From IMG/VR virus record IMGVR_UViG_3300037963_000082, positions 1 through 24,064 of that record: a DNA stretch of 24,064 nucleotides; one strand, given 5' to 3'. Made by a program: the position numbers and the translations under genes. The DNA comes from a virus. This document shows positions 1-5,225 of the stretch, piece after piece. The notes under the pieces are model-generated. The model did no database searches and was not told the origin of the DNA. It was given only the letters and a program-made list of their open reading frames with translations. Numbering within the stretch: position 1 is the first letter of the stretch; the number at the start of each line of letters is the position of its first letter.

Positions 1-254
1 TGCGCGAACATCATATTATTACCGTAGCAATCATCCCAGTGATAGCATTCGCGGGGACACGTTGCCCGTTCTTCTAAAGTCAAAGTGTAAATTACATAAC
101 CTTTGAATTTACCCTTTTTAATTACGGGCAAACGGTCTTTTGATAGTTTACTGTTTTTAGATTGCTTCAAGACTGAATGCGAATAATCAGATAATAGCTT
201 AACTGATTTAGGATACATTGTCGAAGCGGATTTGTTTATATCTGCCTTTTTCAT
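1..254 (-). CDS. Gp88-like phage protein, N-terminal part (runs off left edge)
   Basis: This gene enters the window at its start codon and continues past the left edge; 84 codons are visible. The ATG at 254-252 follows a GAAGGA ribosome binding site. The first 50 residues are Lys/Ser-rich and polar. After that the protein reads LTLEERATCPRECYHWDDC followed by YGNNM. The Cys-x3-Cys-x5-Cys plus CYGNxM pattern resembles the N-terminal signature of the phage Gp88 family (first named in mycobacteriophages), whose function is unknown to me. The match is from memory of the motif only. It is the last visible gene of the left minus-strand operon, 37 nt downstream of the zinc-ribbon gene. The three cysteines could bind metal, but this cannot be judged from a fragment. 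Confidence 0.7.
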   Translation of the reverse strand, partial: MKKADINKSASTMYPKSVKLLSDYSHSVLKQSKNSKLSKDRLPVIKKGKFKGYVIYTLTLEERATCPRECYHWDDCYGNNMMFA

Positions 255-291
255 TGGTTCGGTTCCTTCGTTGGTTTAGGTTGGTTTTCTT

Positions 292-477
292 TTAGTGATA
301 GTTTCCGGCGCGGTCAAGCACTTTTAATTTATCGCGCAATCTTTCTATATAACATTCTGGACAGAAAAAGAACCTGTCCATCTCAACCACCATCGCAGGT
401 TCCCCGCAAGTATCACATTTATACTTGGGGTTTAGCGTGGTTGGTTTGTCAAAATTTTGGTGTGTACAATTTGCCAT
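292..477 (-). CDS. small zinc-ribbon protein (61 aa)
   Basis: A 61-residue protein with two CxxC knuckles, C21-x2-C24 and C39-x2-C42, spaced as in a small zinc ribbon. The C-terminal third is charged and helical. The ATG at 477 lies inside the 3' end of the upstream gene (29-bp overlap), with AAGGAAC about nine bases before it. Phage proteins of this type often contact nucleic acid or host proteins, but nothing here points to a specific target. The start at 477 keeps all four cysteines, as would a shorter start; I kept the longer one because of the upstream purine-rich site. Confidence 0.65.
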   Translation of the reverse strand: MANCTHQNFDKPTTLNPKYKCDTCGEPAMVVEMDRFFFCPECYIERLRDKLKVLDRAGNYH

Positions 478-646
478 CGTTCATCTGTTCCTTTAGCGTA
501 AGAAATTTGTCACGTTGTGAATTTGTCACGTTCTTGCCGTGCCATTCAGCGTCACTGATTTGTCTTCTCAGTTTACGAACCTCACTTGCAACACATGTTA
601 AGCGTGGGTCGTTTGCCACATTGGGATAGCGTGGTTGGATTGTCAT
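449..646 (-). CDS. hypothetical protein (65 aa)
   Basis: An unrecognised 65-residue basic protein. The middle part (about residues 20-55) is predicted helical, rich in Arg, Lys, Glu and Gln, and could form a helical hairpin. The start codon overlaps the stop of the upstream gene as ATGA (643-646) and is preceded by GGAG nine bases away, so it is translationally coupled to its neighbour. The 3' end overlaps the zinc-ribbon gene by 29 bp. Function unknown. Confidence 0.6.
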   Translation of the reverse strand: MTIQPRYPNVANDPRLTCVASEVRKLRRQISDAEWHGKNVTNSQRDKFLTLKEQMNDGKLYTPKF

Positions 647-846
647 TGTTTGTCACTCCAGTAGTTGTCCCACGCTTCCCGTAACATGTCGGCATATTCC
701 TGATTGCTGTGTGTACCCAGCCAGTCGCGGTGGGGTTCCATCTCTTGCATGAACTGCCCCAAGTATTCGCAGCCACCGATTACCTTGTTTGCTACGTCCC
801 AAAAGTCTTCCTCTAGCTGGATTGACCAATCGCTCATCTTACTCAT
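643..846 (-). CDS. hypothetical acidic protein (67 aa)
   Basis: An unrecognised acidic, tryptophan-rich protein (five Trp in 67 residues). I start it at ATG 846, which overlaps the upstream stop as ATGAGTAA and has a GGGGGTGA site just before it. An in-frame ATG at 858 and another at 837 are alternatives. The stop overlaps the next gene's ATG. Small acidic proteins in early phage clusters often act on host proteins, but that is only context; no domain is visible. Confidence 0.6.
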   Translation of the reverse strand: MSKMSDWSIQLEEDFWDVANKVIGGCEYLGQFMQEMEPHRDWLGTHSNQEYADMLREAWDNYWSDKQ

Positions 847-1087
847 GTTCACCCCCATAGATATCTTTGTGCTTAAACTGTGAGTGATACCATGTCTTGA
901 ACTTGTGAAATGCTTTTAATTTGTATGCAACCAAGTCTAGGTTTTCCCAATCATCTAGACATATAGCACGGTCATCAAACTCAAAAGTAGCTTCCATCTC
1001 ACTATCCAACATCACCATCAAGGCGTTGGCTTCGGTTGCCGTTAGCATTGGGGGTTCATACATCTTTAGCGTCTTTTCATTTGTCAT
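839..1087 (-). CDS. hypothetical protein (82 aa)
   Basis: An unrecognised 82-residue protein. The first half is acidic (a run rich in Glu/Asp around residues 28-48) and the second half is Lys/His-rich and aromatic. Two helices are likely. The ATG at 1087 overlaps the upstream stop by 11 bp. It ends in GGEHE and overlaps the following gene by 8 bp. No domain recognised. Confidence 0.6.
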   Translation of the reverse strand: MTNEKTLKMYEPPMLTATEANALMVMLDSEMEATFEFDDRAICLDDWENLDLVAYKLKAFHKFKTWYHSQFKHKDIYGGEHE

Positions 1088-1274
1088 CGGTTATCTCCCA
1101 CAGGTCATCTACATTGATGCCATCACAAAGGTATGAATAATCGTAGTTAGGTACATTAAACAGTTTTACAGTTCCATCCTCATTACGGATGTAATCTTCT
1201 GTTTCGTCATCCACTACACATATAGGCATATCCCATACATGCACAGTGTAAGTTTTATTTGGGTCAAACGTCAT
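1077..1274 (-). CDS. hypothetical protein (65 aa)
   Basis: An unrecognised acidic protein with alternating hydrophobic and polar residues, suggesting mostly beta structure (segment YTVHVWDMPICVV near the N-terminus). The open frame extends upstream to 1334, but I start at ATG 1274. That position gives an 11-bp overlap with the preceding gene and a GGAG site eight bases upstream, matching the overlap style of the operon. Confidence 0.6.
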   Translation of the reverse strand: MTFDPNKTYTVHVWDMPICVVDDETEDYIRNEDGTVKLFNVPNYDYSYLCDGINVDDLWEITDDK

Positions 1275-1434
1275 CGACTTGCTCCACTGTAATGTCGGGT
1301 AAGTATTCGCCATCATATTCTTTCCAGAATCCATCCCAGTTCATAGCTATTATTCTAGCTTGATTGGCGTTCTCAGCTTCAAGAACAGCCACTTGAGACA
1401 CTAGATAACTTCGGGTTACTTCAAATTTTGGCAT
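1264..1434 (-). CDS. hypothetical protein, first gene of the second early unit (56 aa)
   Basis: A 56-residue protein starting MPKFEVTRSYLVSQVAV. Its pattern is a beta strand, then a helix with ENANQARIIA, then a short acidic C-terminus, like small phage proteins of a beta-alpha-beta type. The frame is open to 1482, but ATG 1434 is preceded by a very good AAGGAG site seven bases away, so this start is preferred. It is the first gene after the promoter at 1467-1495. No function recognised. Confidence 0.65.
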   Translation of the reverse strand: MPKFEVTRSYLVSQVAVLEAENANQARIIAMNWDGFWKEYDGEYLPDITVEQVDDV

Positions 1435-1466
1435 TGGTTGTCTCCTTTTTGCCAGTTGATAAGTAA

Positions 1467-1495
1467 CCGATATAGGAAACAAACTACCCTGTCAA
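1467..1495 (-). promoter_or_regulatory. sigma-70-like promoter for the 1434-to-left unit
   Basis: On the minus strand, TTGACA (1495-1490) is followed after 17 bases by TATCGG (1472-1467), then about 32 bases to the start codon of the first gene, with AAGGAG between. A perfect -35 box with consensus spacing supports a promoter. The -10 is imperfect; TATATC two bases nearer is an alternative. The TTGACAGGGT stretch recurs in the divergent region at 2196-2211, so it may also be an operator. Confidence 0.55.
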
Positions 1496-1497
1496 CA

Positions 1498-1533
1498 CAA
1501 AAAGAAACGGGACTAGAAATTAATCCAGCCCCG
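1498..1533 (-). terminator. Rho-independent terminator of the 2158-to-1593 unit
   Basis: Minus-strand reading gives the stem CGGGGCT (1533-1527) and AGTCCCG (1514-1508). This is seven pairs including one G-U, with a 12-base loop, followed by TTTCTTTTT. It sits directly upstream of the next promoter and ends transcription of the RHH-containing unit before the next unit begins. Confidence 0.6.
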
Positions 1534-1556
1534 CTCTTCAACCAACCAACGAAAGT

Positions 1557-1580
1557 ACAAGGGGTAACCACTCCCCTTGT
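1557..1580. repeat. perfect inverted repeat ACAAGGGG / CCCCTTGT
   Basis: Eight-base perfect arms (1557-1564 and 1573-1580) with an eight-base loop lie 13 bases beyond the stop of the gene ending at 1593. There is no U-tract on either side, so it is not a classical terminator. It could stabilise the 3' end of the mRNA, aid termination together with the hairpin at 1508-1533, or be a protein-binding site. Confidence 0.5.
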
Positions 1581-1592
1581 TCAACCTTACTA

Positions 1593-1850
1593 CTAAGCTA
1601 CTTCGTAAGGTGTCCTCAGTTTTACCAAAGCCTGTTTGTGTCTGTCAACCCACAAACGACATTCATTTTCACTTTTTCCGATATAGATTGTAACAAGTCG
1701 TAAGTAATCTACGCAGTCTTTTTTCTTTACCGTATCCCTGTTTGTCTCACCAATGCGAACAGATGATGCTGGTGTATTGACAGTCCACCTATCATCATAA
1801 TCACGTCTGACAATTTCCAATTCAAGTTTTGGGGTTTTCAATGATTCCAT
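1593..1850 (-). CDS. hypothetical protein (85 aa)
   Basis: An unrecognised basic protein with mixed beta and helical character. The ATG at 1850 has a GAGGA site and overlaps the end of the RHH gene by 29 bp. It is the last gene before the palindrome and terminator at 1498-1580. No motif that I recognise. Confidence 0.6.
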   Translation of the reverse strand: MESLKTPKLELEIVRRDYDDRWTVNTPASSVRIGETNRDTVKKKDCVDYLRLVTIYIGKSENECRLWVDRHKQALVKLRTPYEVA

Positions 1851-2034
1851 GTTCTTCCTCGTAAGCTTCGATATATATGTCCAGTGCTTCTCTAATTAGA
1901 TCGGCTACTGCAACTTGTTCGAGTGCTTTCTTTTGCATTTGATGTGCAAGGTAAGCAAGTTTGTCAAACTGCTCTTCCTTCATTAACAAATTGTAAGTCT
2001 TGGTGGGTTCAAGTATCTTGTTTGGTCTTGGCAT
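1822..2034 (-). CDS. probable ribbon-helix-helix DNA-binding protein (70 aa)
   Basis: A 70-residue protein with the shape of a ribbon-helix-helix (CopG/Arc-like) repressor. There is a short basic N-terminus, a candidate beta strand (TYNLLM), a first helix starting EEQFDKLAYLAHQ and a second helix VADLIREALDIYIE. The Leu-Ile-Arg-Glu-Ala-Leu pattern in the second helix is typical of the family. The frame opens at 2043, but ATG 2034 has AAGGA eight bases upstream and is preferred. Its position one gene away from the divergent control region suggests it may regulate that region. The fold is inferred by eye; no structure check was possible. Confidence 0.55.
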   Translation of the reverse strand: MPRPNKILEPTKTYNLLMKEEQFDKLAYLAHQMQKKALEQVAVADLIREALDIYIEAYEEEHGIIENPKT

Positions 2035-2158
2035 CCCGCGCATCCTTCTTTGATAGTTTATCTAGGTTATCTTTTTTCCTATTGGGGATAACTTGTTTTT
2101 GGTATTTCTTATCCCTTAATAGTTTTGCTATGGGGTTGATTTTATTATGTACTTTCAT
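2009..2158 (-). CDS. small basic protein (49 aa), first gene of leftward unit
   Basis: A 49-residue, strongly Lys/Arg/Asp-rich protein with no hydrophobic core, likely helical or disordered and possibly nucleic-acid binding. The frame extends to 2221, but ATG 2158 follows an AAAGGG site, and the longer version would cover the promoter region. It overlaps the RHH gene by 26 bp. Function unknown. Confidence 0.5.
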   Translation of the reverse strand: MKVHNKINPIAKLLRDKKYQKQVIPNRKKDNLDKLSKKDARDAKTKQDT

Positions 2159-2265
2159 AGTGGGGTTTCCCTTTAGGGTTAGGTTACGTAATAGGTAACA
2201 CACCCTGTCAATAGCCGTCAACTAAAAAACGTGGTTGACAGGATTTTATTTGGTGTGTTATCGAT
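2159..2265. promoter_or_regulatory. divergent control region between leftward early genes and rightward replication genes
   Basis: This 107-bp gap separates the two divergent operons. It holds TAACACACCCTGTCAA (2196-2211) and its inverted counterpart split in two, TTGACAG (2235-2241) and GGTGTGTTA (2252-2260), with ten extra bases in between. A second minus-strand TTGACGG lies at 2221-2215, exactly ten bases from the minus-strand TTGACAG. There is an 8-bp palindrome TTACGTAA (2184-2191) and the inverted repeat GTTAC/GTAAC (2183-2187, 2195-2199). Together they look like overlapping promoters and operators for both directions. Confidence 0.55.
2235..2264 (+). promoter_or_regulatory. sigma-70-like promoter of the replication operon
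   Basis: TTGACA (2235-2240) is followed after 18 bases by TATCGA (2259-2264). The expected start of transcription, six to eight bases further, falls on or next to the primase start codons at 2266 and 2272, so the message would have essentially no leader. The same TTGACAGG...TATCG arrangement is found on the minus strand at 1467-1495. Confidence 0.5.
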
Positions 2266-3078
2266 ATGGGCATGAAATCACCAACTTGGCTACAAAGTTA
2301 CGTAGAATCATTGGACATTCAGCCGTTAGGTCGTTACCGATCTGACTGTCCTGTCTGTGCCAGAAAGAATACGTTTAGCGTAAGTGATGACGGACTGCAA
2401 AGACTGTGGTATTGTTTTCACGCTGACTGTAACGTATCTGGACGGACAGGTGTCACACTGACTAAAGAGTTTGCAAAACATGCTCTTTCTAGGTCACAGG
2501 CTAATGCGCCTGTTCCCCGTACTAGTAACACTTACGAATTGCCGGACACTTTTGTTAGTCTTTCCCGTAACTTAGATGCAGAACTTTATGTTCGATCTGT
2601 ACATGCGTACGATGCGTACTTGTCAGGTCGTGCAGACATTCGTTATGATTTCAAAAGAAACCGTGTCGTCTTTATTGTCAAGGATGGCAATAAGGTCGTT
2701 GATGCGGTAGGTAGAGCAATGGATGGAAGGAGTCCAAAATGGTATCGATATGGAAATAGTAGACATCCTTTTGTTTCTGGCAATGGAGAACGTGGTGCCT
2801 GTGTTGTCGAAGATGCTGCTAGTGCTTGCAGTGTTAGCGGTGTTGTCGCGGGGGTGGGAATCTTAGGCACGAATTTGCTAGAAGAACACATACAACATCT
2901 ATCTAAATACAACAGGGTATTTGTTGCACTTGACAAGGATGCAACTGACAAGGCAATTGACATGGTAAAAACCCTGTGTAGAATAGTTCCAACCAAACTC
3001 ATGGTATTATCCCGTGACTTTAAGAACATGACAAAGGACGAAAGAGATGACTACCTACGAAACTACATCGATAGATAA
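2266..3078 (+). CDS. DNA primase (zinc-binding + TOPRIM), separate from helicase
   Basis: Makes RNA primers for lagging-strand synthesis. The N-terminal zinc-binding part has C28-x2-C31 and C50/C55 with a nearby His, as in the T7 gp4 primase zinc motif. A TOPRIM domain follows at roughly residues 175-250, with the catalytic acid E182 (VVEDAASA) and the metal-binding pair D223/D225 (ALDKDATDK). At 270 aa it corresponds to the primase half of T7 gp4. The helicase is a separate gene that overlaps its end by 32 bp, so the two are probably translated together and act as a complex. Starts at 2266 or 2272 are possible; neither has a Shine-Dalgarno site. Confidence 0.88.
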   Translation: MGMKSPTWLQSYVESLDIQPLGRYRSDCPVCARKNTFSVSDDGLQRLWYCFHADCNVSGRTGVTLTKEFAKHALSRSQANAPVPRTSNTYELPDTFVSLSRNLDAELYVRSVHAYDAYLSGRADIRYDFKRNRVVFIVKDGNKVVDAVGRAMDGRSPKWYRYGNSRHPFVSGNGERGACVVEDAASACSVSGVVAGVGILGTNLLEEHIQHLSKYNRVFVALDKDATDKAIDMVKTLCRIVPTKLMVLSRDFKNMTKDERDDYLRNYIDR

Positions 3079-4276
3079 ACAGATATTAGGTTTCTGTCTC
3101 AATGCCGACTTCTTTGGTCGGGTAAAGAACATCATTGACAGGTCTATGTTTGACAGAGAGATGCGTGACATATTTGACACGTTGACATTCTCTCACACAA
3201 AGTATGCAAAGGACTTAACAAAGTCAGAGCTTAGTAGTTTGTTTAATGATCGCAACCCTGCTATGCCAGAAGCAACCCGTAACAAGGTGCATGAAACAAT
3301 AGCCAGTCTGGATGTTGGTAATGCTGACAACTTCGAGTTACATCTTGATCTTGTGCATAACTTCTGGCTGCGTGATCGCGCTCGTCTGATTGGTGAAAAG
3401 GCAATTGACATCTTTACGGGTGACAGTGAGGAGTTTGGTGAGTTACGCAGACTGATTGACACAGTAGAGGATGGACGCATCAGTGACAAGACTACCTACA
3501 CTAAGGTAGAAGATGACTTGGAGTCCCTGTTAGACAACGAGGCTGGTGATCCCGACTTCCCTTTTGACTATGACCTGATTGCGGAGAACGTGTCAGGTCT
3601 GGACAGGGGTAACTTAGGTATATTGTTTGCAAGACCAGAATCCGGTAAGACAACCTTTTGTTGTTTTCTTGCAGCATCTTACATCAAACAAGGTTTTAAA
3701 GTTGTGTATTGGGCAAACGAAGAACCCGCACCAAAGATTAAGCTTCGTTTGATACAGTCTTATTTTGGCCTAACACGTCAAGAGATGGAGCGTGACCGTG
3801 TTGCTTTATGTGCAAAATATGCAGATGAAATTGAACCTTTGCTCACAATTATGGACTCTGTTGGTACCTCTGTCGAGGAGGTAGATGAATACGCTAAGCT
3901 AAACAAACCGGATATTATGTTCTGTGATCAGCTTGACAAGTTTCGTATATCCGGTGAGTTTAATCGTGGTGATGAGCGTTTGAAAGAAACCTATGTATAT
4001 GCTCGTGAGATAGCAAAACGAAACAAAGTGTTAGTATGGGCTGTCAGTCAGGCAAACTATGAGGCACACGATAGACAATGGATTGATTACTCAATGATGG
4101 ACAACTCACGTACTGGTAAGGCTGGCGAGGCTGACATCATTATTGGTATAGGTAAAACAGGCTCAAGTGAAACAGAGAACACTGTGCGTCATATTTGTAT
4201 ATCCAAAAACAAACTTAACGGGTATCATGGTATGATACATGGACAGATTGATATTGAACGTGGAGTGTACTATTGA
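3047..4276 (+). CDS. replicative DnaB-type helicase
   Basis: Hexameric 5'-3' helicase that unwinds the fork and recruits primase. Residues 1 to about 150 form a helical N-terminal domain. A RecA-like ATPase core follows, with Walker A ARPESGKTT (195-203, K201), an acidic catalytic segment NEEP near 224-227, Walker B IMFCDQLDK (D294) and a sensor SQAN at 334-337. The 409-aa size is like DnaB-type phage helicases. The start at 3047 has AAGGA eight bases upstream and lies inside the primase gene. Its stop touches the HNH gene start (TGATG). Confidence 0.9.
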   Translation: MTTYETTSIDKQILGFCLNADFFGRVKNIIDRSMFDREMRDIFDTLTFSHTKYAKDLTKSELSSLFNDRNPAMPEATRNKVHETIASLDVGNADNFELHLDLVHNFWLRDRARLIGEKAIDIFTGDSEEFGELRRLIDTVEDGRISDKTTYTKVEDDLESLLDNEAGDPDFPFDYDLIAENVSGLDRGNLGILFARPESGKTTFCCFLAASYIKQGFKVVYWANEEPAPKIKLRLIQSYFGLTRQEMERDRVALCAKYADEIEPLLTIMDSVGTSVEEVDEYAKLNKPDIMFCDQLDKFRISGEFNRGDERLKETYVYAREIAKRNKVLVWAVSQANYEAHDRQWIDYSMMDNSRTGKAGEADIIIGIGKTGSSETENTVRHICISKNKLNGYHGMIHGQIDIERGVYY

Positions 4277-4644
4277 TGGCAAAGCACGGTGATGTCAGAG
4301 AGGATGGGATGGTCTTCTGGGGCATGTCTGGTAAGCATGAAGACTGGAGAAGCCCAGATAAATTCTATGCCGCCAAAAAAAGAAACCATGATCATAAAAC
4401 ACGTTTGAAAAAAATACGACGACGATGGCTCAACATGTACAAGGTGCGTAAGGGGTGTAGTCTATGTGGTTACAGCGAAAACTCTGCCGCTCTTCAGTTT
4501 GATCACCTAGACCCATCTACTAAAGTTCGTGACGTATCTAATATGATAACTTTGAAATTGAAACGTTTGATGGATGAGGTTAGAAAGTGTAGGGTTCTTT
4601 GTGCAAACTGTCACATGATACACACGTTTGGAGAGGACAAATGA
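4276..4644 (+). CDS. HNH endonuclease
   Basis: A 122-residue zinc-type HNH nuclease. C61-x2-C64 and C109-x2-C112 form the zinc site. The HNH core is D76-H77 (QFDHLD), N111 and H113/H116 (CANCHMIHT). The N-terminal 55 residues are very basic and suited to DNA binding. Such genes in phage replication modules are often free-standing homing endonucleases; nicking in recombination is another possibility. TTG at 4273 is in frame, but ATG 4276 is preferred and overlaps the helicase stop by one base. The end overlaps the exonuclease start as ATGA, so it is well integrated in the operon and not a fresh insertion. Confidence 0.85.
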   Translation: MAKHGDVREDGMVFWGMSGKHEDWRSPDKFYAAKKRNHDHKTRLKKIRRRWLNMYKVRKGCSLCGYSENSAALQFDHLDPSTKVRDVSNMITLKLKRLMDEVRKCRVLCANCHMIHTFGEDK

Positions 4645-5225
4645 ACGTACTGACCTTCGATGTGGAAACAACCCACATACAGAAAGAAACGGGTGGGACA
4701 ACAGCACTGCCATACTTTGGCAATCGTCTTGTATCTATTGGGTACAAGCGTTTGTTATCCCCTCACGTACACTATCACTGCTACTATCATGCAGACAGGC
4801 AACCCCACGACTTTGCACCTGAGTTGTTTCAGGAAGCCCTTGACGAGGCTGACATGATTGTGGGACATAACATCAAGTTTGATCTATCGTGGATAAGAGA
4901 ATGTGGTTTCGTTTTTGATGGAGAAGTGTATGATACAATGGTTGCGGAATATGTTTTGGCAAAGGCCCAGCGTTGGCCTCTTGGACTTGCTGCTGTTGCA
5001 GAAAAGTATGACGTTACCCAAAAGGAGAAAGACCTTGTGGCACCGTATCTTAAAGAGGGCAAGACCTTCTACGACATACCGTGGGAGATAGTAGAGGAGT
5101 ACGGTAAGGCTGACGTACTTGCTACAGAAGAAATAGCACTAAAACAGCTTGATGCCTTTGGCACTACATTTGAGGAATTATACAATGCAACGGACTTTAC
5201 TACCGACACTACGGCTGTCGCTTGA
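4641..5225 (+). CDS. DnaQ-type 3'-5' proofreading exonuclease
   Basis: This is the proofreading domain normally fused to phage family A polymerases, here a separate 194-residue gene. ExoI is FDVETT (D7, E9), ExoII is GHNIKFD (N77, D81) and ExoIII is EYGKAD (Y154, D158), so all four metal-binding acids are present. ATG 4641 overlaps the HNH stop and follows GAGAGGA. The 3' end overlaps the polymerase gene by 41 bp in another frame, and the last 15 or so residues are not domain-like. It presumably assembles with the polymerase encoded next. Confidence 0.87.
   Translation: MNVLTFDVETTHIQKETGGTTALPYFGNRLVSIGYKRLLSPHVHYHCYYHADRQPHDFAPELFQEALDEADMIVGHNIKFDLSWIRECGFVFDGEVYDTMVAEYVLAKAQRWPLGLAAVAEKYDVTQKEKDLVAPYLKEGKTFYDIPWEIVEEYGKADVLATEEIALKQLDAFGTTFEELYNATDFTTDTTAVA

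Noticed and set aside
2933-2940. TTGACA strings inside genes (for example near 2934, 3940, 11769) as promoters
   Set aside because: They encode Leu-Asp or similar codons, lack a suitably spaced -10 box and lie inside tightly packed coding sequence.
2643-3029. Minus-strand open frame of 128 codons within the primase gene
   Set aside because: It lies opposite the TOPRIM domain, is Ser/Thr/Leu-rich as expected for an antisense reading, and has no operon context.
5149-5225. Programmed frameshift joining exonuclease and polymerase
   Set aside because: No slippery heptamer or downstream structure is visible and the polymerase has its own ribosome site at 5174-5177, so separate translation is simpler.
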